NCBI GenBank assembly: GCA_034387635.1
Contig: JAOANU010000001.1
Span: 248,001-312,000 of the forward strand
Direction of reading: 5' to 3'
DNA length: 64,000 nucleotides
Source of the DNA: Rhodosporidiobolus odoratus
Taxonomy: Eukaryota > Basidiomycota > Microbotryomycetes > Sporidiobolales > Sporidiobolaceae
The notes beneath the pieces were generated by a model. The model made no database searches. It had not been told where the DNA came from and saw nothing but the letters and a program-made list of their open reading frames with translations. A program made the translations under genes and the position numbers. How positions within the stretch are numbered: position 1 is the first letter of the stretch; each line of letters begins with the position of its first letter. This document shows, piece by piece, positions 12,277 through 21,774 of the stretch.

Positions 12277-13501
12277 ATGCCTCTTGCACCTCATTTCGCA
12301 GGTGCGTCCTTTCCTGGTCGCCTACAATGTCCCATTGTGTTGTCTGCGCTAACCTCGCCTTTTTGTGCATTGGTGTACACAGCGGAACGTCGACGGCTGG
12401 TGCAACCCGACGCCAGCCACTACTTCAGGCCTTCCGTTCCCGGGCAGAATGTCGAAGCAGACGGGTACCACAGCTTTGTACGTTGCGCTTCTTCCCTGCT
12501 CTCGCAGCATCATGCATTCTCTGCTCACGCTTGAACCCTTGCTGCTAATGCTTTCCTTGCGCCACCAACAGTTCGACAGGGTTGAACTCGGGGTGCAGAT
12601 CGAGAAATTTGTTCTCGCCATCATGATGAAATTTTATGCTGGCCAGCCTGGCTTCGCACAACACGACACCGGAACGATGATGAGGTTGATGGCCTATCGT
12701 GTCGACCCGGAACTCATTGTACCGGTCGGGGGGACCGGGCGTAGTGCGTTACTTTCAGTCATATTGTTCTTGCGATTGCTTCCCTTTTTCTCCCACTTGA
12801 TACTTACTGTGTCCCCGACCACCCTCCTTTTCCCTTCGCGACTGCATAGGCGACTCACCCATCAGAATCATCGTTCCCGCCTTCCTGATGCAAACGGTGG
12901 AAAGATCGGGTCCAAACGGAGAAAATCGGTGGTGCATCGCAAAGCGTCAGGACAACTATCAGCAACCCTTCCCGACTCCGGCGCTCCTTCGCGACGACTC
13001 CGGACAGTACACCATTGGAGGAACCCAGTTCTGTATGGGAAATCTGTCGGCGTCGACCCCCAAGAGACCCTGCGTCGCCAAAGAAGGTACGCTTGCATCC
13101 TTCCGCTGTTCCCCTCGTGTTCTCGCGGCTCTGCACATTCCGCTTGAGACTGACTCGCTCAATACTCCGTTGCCGCCGCAATACCAGCCGCTTTCCTACC
13201 TGTTCAGCCACTCCACCTCGAACCCCTCGTCAATGCGGAATGGTGTTTAGCCGACGTTTACCCTAAAAAAGTCAGCCAAGCCGCCCCACTACAAACTCGG
13301 TGGGAGTTTGACTTCAGCTGTCGGCATGATATTACGAAGCCCGGCCCGCGCGTCGACTGGTTTTACCTTCAAGTCTCGTTTGATGCTGGATTAGGTCGGT
13401 TGCAGGAGACGATGTCGAGGAGCATGATGCGTGAGTTGGGGACTTTGAACAGAGAGTACTGGCCTGAGGCGCGGGGCGAGGGAAGTAGCAGGAGGTGGTA
13501 G
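12277..13501 (+). CDS. orphan protein, family A copy 1
   Basis: I do not recognise this family. Five exons fit perfectly: 12277-12301, 12383-12477, 12572-12743, 12850-13086 and 13188-13501, giving 280 residues with stop TAG 13499-13501. No signal peptide or membrane segment is visible. Conserved points shared with the next gene are the helix VQIEKFVLAIMM, the block DPELIVPVGGTG, the beta-like segment IRIIVPAFLM, FPTPALLRDDSGQYT, and the terminal motif YWPEAR followed by RRW at the very end. Exon order and most intron phases are the same in both copies, so they arose by tandem duplication. The gene looks intact. It could be a lineage-specific enzyme or a structural protein; the sequence does not say. 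It lies codirectional with SDO1 and copy 2. Confidence 0.75.
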
Positions 13502-14066
13502 ATCGGAGCAATTGGTTCGTCCAAATCTCTTTTCGTCTGTTCTGTTCCATGCTGTTCGCAGCTTGTCCACCCCATTGCTAGCCCGTCCCCCACTGTCGCG
13601 CATTGCTAATGACAAGGTCTTGATGCATTGCAGCAATACTTTGCACACGCGTAGTGGTGCCACACGCTCTTTGCACCAACCGGTGACCCGCGTCTTCGCT
13701 GCGCCTAGCCTCGAATTCAGCTCGCACGGACGAATGTGAAGCCCTCGAGCAGAGTCATCAAGGCTTTTACTGGCCTGTACAGCAGTAAGAAGCTGGTTTT
13801 GTCCATCCTTGAGGCCAGATCACGTTGTCTCGTCCGCTGCGAACTCCGCTAGCTACAGATGCGGTTCTACCTAAGGGTTGCTCTTCTACCTCGCATCCCC
13901 GGCGAAGCTTCTGCCCAGACTCATCCTCGTAAGTGCCGAATGCGTGGCGGAGATCAGACCGAGCCGACTGTGTCCGCGGAGGGCTCAGTCTCGCATGCTG
14001 TTCTTCGGTCTTTCTTTGGTCTGTCTTCTGCTCCTTCCCTGTTTCTTACCAACCCGTCAAACGACC
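13502..14066. other. spacer between family A copies
   Basis: No gene-like frame. It presumably holds the 3' end of copy 1 and the promoter of copy 2. Confidence 0.5.
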
Positions 14067-15402
14067 ATGAATGGAGCGTATCGGAAGATCGCGCAGGTAC
14101 CTGAAGTGGCTAGTGCGTCTCTCCCTTCATCAACCGCCCGCCAATCCACCGTACACCCTAGAGCGAGCATGATCTGACCTGGACTGATCTGTTCGTCAAC
14201 ACTTGCCTTGCAGATCATGGTGCGTCGAGCGGTGCCCTCTCTGTCGTGCCCGCACGACATGCCTAACTCGGAAGGCTTTGGATTGACCCTCCTCAATTTC
14301 TTCCTTCCACAGCGGTGATGGCGAGGCTCTTCCCTGGAAGCCCGTATTCGCTGCCGGCCAACTTGACAGCTGCAACAAAGGCCCATAACTTGGTGTGTCA
14401 TGTTCATGCAGGGGATAACAGAGCATCACTGGCTGACACTTTTGCATCTCCTGTCTATGCGCACCCTGAGTTATCTAGTGTAACTCCCTCAACATCATCG
14501 AACGAGTCCGATTGTTTGTGCTTGAAGTTATGCCCGAGCTCTACAAGACGGTGCCCGGCTTCGGAGACAATGAAGAATACGCCTCTCAACTCAAGCATTA
14601 CAAGATTGACTCGCGTGCATTCCTACTGTTATGCGGTCAAGGGAGTTGTATGTCAGCACTTCTTTGTCACCGGCCTGTCAGTAGCTTCCCTCTGATCTCT
14701 ACTCCTGTCCTGCAGATGAAGACCCCCTCGTCGTTGCCGTTCCCGCCTTTCTGGTTCGTGCAAAGCCGGTCACTCTGCCGGAGAGGATGTTGTGCTGGAG
14801 TGTTACAACGGATTACCCAGCAACACGGTTCCCATCGCCCGCCTTGCTTCGCACACCTCAAAGTGGTCTCACATACGCCAGCCTTGAGTTTGAACAAGGT
14901 CGCTTTTCAAAAGCGGGGCTTCCATATGCCATCGACTTCGGTGGGGCACACTCCCCCTTTTCTATCTTCTGATACCCTGAATCCTTGCAAACCTGACGTC
15001 TATCGGCATCCAACAGATTATCGAATTCATCCCTCAGTCCACTCCCCCTCCAACCACCCCCGGAAGCTGGCTCAATGGCAACTACTGGATCATAACGCCT
15101 ATATCACACCGTCCGGCTTACCCCCCAGTCACACCACCTGGCGCCTCTACTTTGACTACCTCTCCCGCCCACCTGGAAGCCGAAGAGCAAAAACCGAGAC
15201 CCTCCACCTTCGGGTCCAATTCCATACCGCGTTGGCTGACTTCCAGGAGTCCTTTTCTAGTACACCACTGCCTCCAATAAGCACTCTGATAGGGTCCCAA
15301 CCCCACCAGGGCCCATCAAACTCGCAAATGCACGAGATGGGTTGGAGCGACGGAGCGTTCTGGCCGGAAGCAAGGAGGGGTATGGAGGCAGGACGGTGGT
15401 AG
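14067..15402 (+). CDS. orphan protein, family A copy 2
   Basis: Paralogue of the preceding gene, with the same exon plan. The core exons are reliable: CNSLNIIERVRLFVLEVM begins after the acceptor near 14473, then YEDPLVVAVPAFLV, FPSPALLRTPQSGLTYAS, and a last exon from about 15021 ending FWPEARRGMEAGRW with TAG 15400-15402. The aligned pairs PVGGTG...VPAFL / CGQGS...VPAFLV and YWPEAR / FWPEAR show the homology. The start is uncertain. ATG 14067 joins in frame only if a 6-nt exon (ATCATG, just before a GTGCGT donor near 14220) is used; otherwise translation may begin at the ATG near 14318 (MARLFPGSPYS). No stop codon or frameshift was found in the core. Function unknown. Confidence 0.7.
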
Positions 15403-15959
15403 TGTGTCTAGTCTATGCAGTTGTAGAAGTAAGTTTGCGCTGTGCGCAGGCAACAGCCCCTGGCTAGCAGCAACAGCTGCAGACCACAGGAAGATGGCCT
15501 TCCCAAGTGAGGTATGATCCAGCCAGTCGCCTTACACGGTGCTACATGCTTGTTCAAGCTCCATATACCTGACGGAATTCACTGGGAGGACCAGCGGTGG
15601 GTCCGCTATTCAGCTTCTGCCGGAGGCAACTTGCCTTTGAACAGTCACACTTTTTCCAAGGCCCTCGGACATTTGCAATGTGCCCCTTCGCACATCGTAC
15701 AAGGGGGACCGCTGCTGTATTGGACAGTACTGCTGGCACAAGTACGATTGTGTAAAGGGGAACGTGCTGGCCAGTACCGACCCTCGCACCTCCGGTATCA
15801 ACCCTCGGATATTTCTGACTGACCCCGCTAAAGTAGCCTTCTTCCGTTCCTTCGGACCGTACTGACCTGTATCCAAAGATGGGAAACCGACCAAAAAAGC
15901 AGCTACTCTGCTGCTCGTAAGTCCTCTTTGTGTATACAATAAATGCCCTCTTAAAGAAA
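15403..15959. other. intergenic, family A copy 2 to SOD relic
   Basis: A 100-codon plus-strand frame at 15514-15822 and its minus-strand shadow are open but have no recognisable motifs or splice pattern. I do not call a gene. Confidence 0.4.
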
Positions 15960-16233
15960 AACACATCGGGAGATCAGGTTCCTGCTTCGCCCATTCGAGC
16001 CTCTTCGCAGCCTCGTTCCAGTTGATCACGCTCCAAATGTTGTTGAGGTAGGCGGTAAGATTGTTCTCCTGAAGATCGATAGAATGCTTGTCAGCAATGG
16101 CGAGAGTTGCAATGCGCGGGGGCAAAAACAGCAAGAGCGTACCAGAACCATAGCCTCCGAGATAAGTCAGCTCAAGTACCCTACGGTATTGGCGGCGGAA
16201 GAACAGCGGATGGGCTGCCCCACCCGACTGCAA
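15960..16233 (-). pseudogene. relic of the 3' end of a Mn-superoxide dismutase gene
   Basis: On the minus strand, after an acceptor CTTCAG near 16069, one exon encodes ENNLTAYLNNIWSVINW and then NEAAKRLEWAKQ. This matches the C-terminal end of Mn/Fe superoxide dismutases and is nearly the same as the last exon of the copy at 25.6-27.0 kb (KNNRTAYLENVWSVINW). Just upstream, near 16170, a short block after CGTAG (GGTACTTGAGCTGAC) looks like a decayed version of the small exon that encodes YYLDY in the other copy. No further SOD exons are present upstream, so the metal-binding core is missing. The frame runs on past the expected stop into unrelated sequence. It lies tail to tail with family A copy 2. 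Confidence 0.7.
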
Positions 16234-16504
16234 AGGGAAGGATCGGGCTCGGAAAAAGGAGGTTTAAGGGTCAGATCTGAAAACGGCAATGCTGGGAACT
16301 AAGGAGCGCGACAGGACGATGGCGGAAGAAGCATAGCTAACTGTGTCAACTCGCAAATTGGTATGTAAGTAGCTTTGCAACAGCTATATCTCCTCTTCTC
16401 TCCCCCCCCCCCCCTATGTAGAGACCCCGCACTTGTACACACCGTCCATTCCCTGATGTACGCCATCACGATATCGTCTAGACTCCCGCCGGCCCCGACG
16501 GCGC

Positions 16505-19257
16505 CTAGTGCAACAACTTGAGATGAACGAGGTTGAGCGCTTTAACCGCGTCGCGTTCTTCGATTACGCAGGAGATGCTGTGCATTGAGGTAAGGTGAGG
16601 TCGACGTCGTGGAACGGATGGAGAGAGATGGAAGAGGAGGACGGAAGTGGGCAGAGGGAACAGGTCAGCGGGAGGGCAGGAGAAGAGGGAAAGGGCAAAA
16701 GGGACGAACTTGATTTCGCTTGCACCTTGCGAGATCATCTCGATGTTGATGTTGCCCTCGGCGAGAGTCCTATTTGGTAGAAGCGTTTCGAGATAGCCAT
16801 GTGGTGTGTGGTCGCGACGGGTGAAGAGTAGAAACGGGAAGACGACGGCGAGAAGTCAGCTTGCTTCAGGTTGACGGTGAGAAAACGGAAACCAAAGGGA
16901 TAGAAGGACGCACGTAAACATCTTGCCGGCAGTTCCGACCATGTTTTTCATGTGCTTGCCAACGAGGGAAAGGATAGCCATATCCCGAGAAAGGGTGACC
17001 TGCGCCGATGTCAAGGCAATTCAAGTTAGCCTTGGGCACTGCGACATACACTGCGACACCAAGGCGCGGCAGCCCTCTCTCGCCGTTCCGACGAGCCCCG
17101 GCAAGCGTATCGAGGACGCGGAAACGTAAAGAGGAAGAGGAGAGGAAAGGAAAGGAAAGGGCGGGAAGGGAAAAACCCCTGGGGGAGCAAAACCAAGAAC
17201 GCACCTCTCCAACCACCTTCAAATCCCTCGTAACCCGATCCAAAGTTCCCTTCCTAATCTCCCCATGTATAGCCATACTAACATGAACCTCACTCGTCGA
17301 AATCAAATCGACCACGATCCCATACTTGTCCAACACTCCAAAGATCCTCGCAAAAAACCCATGCGAAATCGTCTTTCGGTTGGAATGAACCGACAAGACC
17401 ACAACCGTGTCTTTGATGGTAATCGCCGTCGGACCGAGGTGAGGTTCTAGGGTCGAACTGGGTAGAGAAGAAGGGATCGAAGGTGCCGTAGACGGAGCAA
17501 TCGCCAATTTCGCCGTCAACCCCTCGGCCGGTTCCTCCGTCCCCGGCCCCAACGCATCCGGGAAGATCACCGTCCCCGCCCCCAAAGGCCTCTCAACATT
17601 CTTGATCCTAATCGGAATCGCCGCCCGAATAACCTGTTCCATCGTGAAGGGATGAATGACTTCACTTCCGTAATAGGTCAATTCGGCAGCTTCTTCCGGA
17701 GTGATGGTTGGGAGGAGACGAGCGGTAGGGACCTTTCGAGGATCGGCGGTAAAGATTCCGTCGACTTCCTTCCAGACTTGTAGTTCTGAGGCGGAGAGAC
17801 CGACGGCGCAGAGGGCGGCGCAGAGGTCAGAGTAGCCGCGTCCGACTTGGGCAAGGAGAGAGCCGGGGACGACGCCGAAGAAGCCTGCGCACGGGCGGGC
17901 AATGAGAGCATCATGGTCAGAGAGACACTTATGATGAAGATCGAAGTTGAGAAAACACACCCGTAACGACCGGGACCCTATCCCCACACTCCCTCAATCT
18001 GTCGCCCAACCTCTGACTCAACTTGGAGTAGAACTCTTGTCCCAGTTGGGGAGGACCGTCAGTCGATTTCGCATCCCCAGCAGCAGAAGGGTCTTCAGCA
18101 AGGACGTCCCAATCGATGATAGATTCGAGAGAGACGAGTTCCGCGTCGATGCCCTGTTGCGAATCAAGTTATGCCAGAGAACGAAGTCAGCCTAAGCGTA
18201 TCTGGGAAAGAAAGGAGTGACGGAGAAGAATCTCAGACGAGACCCACCCGATCCCTCAACGCTGCGGCCACAATCCTACAACTCAACCGCTCCCCAACTC
18301 CCATGATGATATCTTTCGAGCGAGTCGAGATCTCATCAATGATCTGCGTATCGTTGCGTGCGTTGAACGATATGTGCGTAAGGGGGAAGGGCAAAGTGAA
18401 GGGTTCGGGCGAGCGAGAGAAGGGGCGAACCAAGAGAGGTCAGTCGCATGTTCAAGGATAAGCAGTTCCGAGGACGCGCGAGGAGACTTGGGCGGGTTCG
18501 AGAAAAAGAGTAATGTAGGAGATTGCAGATGATGGTACCAAACGCACCTGAGCAGCTCTCAAAAACCCCCTCAACCTCTCACAATCATACTCAATCTCCT
18601 CCTCCGTCTCCTTCAAAACCTCTTCATCATTCCTGACCACCTCTCTGAGCGCCTTCAGATGATCCAACTTGATCTGATCGACCGTGTCATCGAACAACTG
18701 TTTCTCCTCCCCCATCCCTTGACCGGTAGCGAACCTCTCCAACCTCAACGAAGCGAGCGAGTTTGACAAGCCCGAGGTAGGTGTTCGAGCTCGAGGAGTC
18801 CCAGGACCCGGAAAAGGTGAACCAGTCGGACTGTTGAGTAAACTTGGAATAGAGGAAGAGAGGTCTTGAGGTTTAGGTCGGAGAGCTTCAGCCGCAGCTC
18901 GAAGGAGGAGGTTGGTCGTTCCGGTGGCTTTGGTTGAACCGGATCGGGCGGAACAGACTAGGACTAGTCGATCTTGGTGGTTCGTGATGGCGTCGCTATA
19001 GTGGAGTGGGGAAAGGTGCAGGTGCAGGTGCAGGGAGAGGAGGTCAGTGAAGAGGCGAGAGAGATCACAGGCGGGTCCGAGTCAATTCAAGTGGGCTAGC
19101 GAGGGAGGAGGTCATAGAACGTGACAGGAAGAAAGCGAGAGAAAAAAAAGGAGACGAACATGGCGTTATCCACGATCTTGGGCAAAAACTTTCCAACGCT
19201 TGTCCCACCATACTTCAAGATACAGGTCTTTCCACCTTGCGGAGGGTTGGTAATCAT
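16505..19257 (-). CDS. HOM3: HOM3, aspartate kinase
   Basis: Aspartokinase phosphorylates L-aspartate, the first step to threonine, methionine and isoleucine. The N-terminus has the kinase signature KYGGTSVGKF right after start ATG 19257. Then come VLVCSARSGSTKATGTTNLLL, a Ser/Pro-rich insertion of about 50 residues (near 18750-18880), and a helical part ending FLRAAQ. Further on are KDIIMGVGERLS, GRGYSDLCAAL, WKEVDGIFTADPR and ELTYYGSEVIHPFTM. The C-terminal ACT domains start at ITIKDTVVVLSVHSNRK, with a second one around LSLVGKHMKNMVG and INIEMISQGASE. The protein ends LNLVHLKLLH with TAG at 16505-16507. At least seven short introns are present. Threonine feedback through the ACT domains is usual for fungal enzymes. 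It is divergent from nothing close and lies codirectional with VPS29. Confidence 0.95.
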
Positions 19258-20042
19258 CGTATAAGAATAAGTAGCAGAGAAGGGGATGGAGGAGGCGAGG
19301 GCGGGTGAGGTTGGGAGTGGGATCTTCTTGAGTCGTGTCGAGGTGCGGTGAGTATGAGTCAGATGGAAAGGCAGTTACGACGAGAGCGGCGTGATATGCG
19401 TAGGGGAAGAGTGTATGGCGGAGGTAGTGGGTATTACGAGGGAGGGGAGAGAGAGAGAGAGGTGAGGAAGAAAAGGGAAATGCAAGGGTTTTCAAGGGGA
19501 GGGACGGGATTCCGCAGGAGGAAGGGGTCAGCGGCTAGCCTCAACTACTTTTGAGAGTCCGACGGGGGCTTACGGGTGATCCTATTCCTCAGAGTTGGTG
19601 TGAAATGTCCACAATATCGCGAGGCGTCGGCAGATTAAAGTCGGTTTCGTGCAAGAGCAAGTTGATCAGCGCCAATGGGGCTACAGAGATTGCTCAAGCA
19701 AAGGGCTTACAGCTTATCCGCTAATGTGCTTGCTGCACTCTGAAGTCGCTTGAGGTTGATTCCAAAAGATTCCGATGATTCCGATTCAACGACGACGGTG
19801 AGCTGAATGCGGCTGGGAAGACGTGGCGGGTACTTGAAAGCTGACGAGGAGACTTGAAGCAGCAGCTGGCAGCAATTTGAGCGGGTTCTGGAGGGAGAGA
19901 GCAAGTTCCGCTTCGGGTTGACTGTCGTGATTGATCGGAGTAACTTTTTTTCTTCTCTCTCGCCGAGGTCAAAGTTGACTCGTTCTGCTCTCCCCTCTGA
20001 CCGCGGCTCATCCAGGTGATATCCTAGTCATTCGGTCAGGAT
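19258..20042. other. intergenic, VPS29 3' side to HOM3 5' side
   Basis: About 0.8 kb holding the HOM3 promoter and the VPS29 3' region. No gene-like frame. A purine-rich block (AGGGAGGGGAGAGAGAGAGA) lies near 19440. Confidence 0.5.
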
Positions 20043-21122
20043 TTACGAATGCGCACTCTTCCTAAACTCCATCTTCTCCACCTGAACGTCCCCACCTTTC
20101 TCCGTATAAACATACCTGCAGCGCACGCAAAACGTCCATCAGCAACCTCCATAAAGAGGGAGGGGGGGAGAAGCAGAGGAGAAAGACGCACGTGACGACC
20201 ACATTCCCCTGAATATCCAACAAGGCAAAGCTAGGCGTCGGACCCTCTTCCTCTTCCTCGTCCTCTTCTCGTTCCTCTTCCTCCACTTCTCCTCCTCCTC
20301 CTCCTCCTCCTCCTTCTCCTTCCTTCTCCTCCTCCTCTGATCCTCGTTCTCTCCGCTTATCTCCTTCCTCCCCTTCTCCTCCTGATCCGCCTTCGGGTTT
20401 ATCTGTCCGTTCGCCTTGAGGAACTGCGGCAGCTCGAGTCGGCGGGATAAACGTAGGAGAGAACGCCCCGGTCGCCGAACCAGGATTGAGGAAAAACCTT
20501 CCATCGCTCTCGAACGCTTCGAACCTACTCGTCCTTTCAACCAGTCAATCCTCTCTTCTTGTTCTGCAAGGAAGAGGGAAAAGAGGAAAGAGAGCGAGCG
20601 GAAACGAACCGATGAGTCCCTCCACTGATCAGCACGTCCACGTCCATTTTTCTCGCCGTCGCAGCTAGGACTTCCGCGTCCCCGAGCGGGACGATCTGAG
20701 AACCGCTGATGAGACCGATTTTCAGAGGGCCGTGGTGGAGGGTTAGGGAGGGGGGGAGGTGTGGGGAGGGCTGGGGGAGGTGATTGTGGTAAGGTCAGTA
20801 TTAGCTAGGGATGAAGAAGGAGCGAGGATTAGAAAAGGTAGGAAAGGAAAGGGGAGTTTCAGAGGAGAGAGGGAAGAAAAGACAACAACCGTACATCGTC
20901 CCAATCCCCCCTGACCCCCTTGAGAGCATCTTCCTCTCCGATCCCTCCACAAGTGGCCCCAGCAACAATCCCTCTCAACCACTGTTTGGTCTCTGTATCC
21001 GAGATGTTGCCAGTCGAGAGGATTTGAGAGATTTTACCGGGCACGAGGAGTTTTTTGAATTTGGCTGGGAGATCGTGGGCTCTGGTTGGGATGTGAAGGT
21101 CGCCTATTACTAGGACTAGCAT
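20043..21122 (-). CDS. VPS29: VPS29, retromer subunit with calcineurin-like phosphoesterase fold
   Basis: Vps29 binds Vps35 in the retromer that recycles sorting receptors from endosomes to the Golgi. The start MLVLVIGDLHIPTRAHDLP (ATG 21122) and PAKFKKLLVPGKI are diagnostic. Next come the metal-site-like pieces GNISD and RGDWDD, then LKIGLISGSQIVPLGD, DVDVLISGGTHRFEAF and FFLNPGSATGAFSP. The human protein has HGHQ and SGHTH where this one has SGSQ and SGGTH, so two of the usual histidines are missing. A long Gly/Glu-rich acidic insertion of about 70 residues (20250-20400) separates NPGSATGAF from the last strand, LLDIQGNVVVTYVYTEKGG. The protein ends MEFRKSAHS with TAA at 20043-20045. Introns use GTACGG and similar donors. 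The product call is firm; the altered site is discussed in the findings. Confidence 0.93.
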
Positions 21123-21774
21123 GGGAGAGGAGGCGGAAGGGACCGGAAGAGAGGTGAGGTGAGGTGAGGTGAGGTGAGGTGGGGGGGAGTGACGAGAGGT
21201 TGATGGGCAACGGACGAAATGAGGTGAGATTGGGCAGGATGCCTGCCTGGCTAGAGTTGATGAGGGTACGATTGATGGTTCGAGGGTGTATCTCACCCAG
21301 TTAATCGAGAGTGAGAGTGGAGAAACCGAATCAGAGATGAGAATGAACGCAATGAATCCCGTTTCACCTGGTTCCTCCTTGACCCACTCCGACTACAAGC
21401 CAACGTACAACAGCACGGCATTCAACAAACCCACAGCAACCCGCACGTACCCCCCCCCATAACCGGCCACTCTCGTCGAGGACAAGTCGTCCTGAATCTT
21501 GCCAACCTCGTCCGCCAGGTCAACGGCCACTTACTACCGCCAAAACACGCGAGAAGGAGCGACTTGGGCCCTCAGGGTATTCGGTCGTGCGAATCAAATC
21601 AGGTAAGGTAGGTGCACTACCCTTCTTCTGCTGCTACCCCACGCCTACAAGCCGTTTCTCTTGTCGGCGTCATCCCTGCAAGTGGGCGCGCTCACCCAAG
21701 TCTTCTCCCGCAGGTTAGCGACCCTCAACTCTTACCCACTACGTCCTCAAGTACCGAGAGAAACATAATCCACC
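21123..21774. promoter_or_regulatory. divergent promoter region VPS29 / MDV1
   Basis: Between the two start codons lies a tandem repeat of GAGGT and further sequence without a gene. It presumably drives both genes. Confidence 0.5.
21151..21180. repeat. GAGGT pentamer, six tandem copies
   Basis: Six exact copies of GAGGT in a row, about 30 bases upstream of the VPS29 start codon. They may lie in its 5' untranslated region. Confidence 0.9.

Noticed and set aside
14947..15300. Alternative frame (IIEFIPQSTPPPTTPGSW) for the last exon of family A copy 2
   Set aside because: The other frame continues the phase of the previous exon and aligns with copy 1 through the terminal WPEAR motif.
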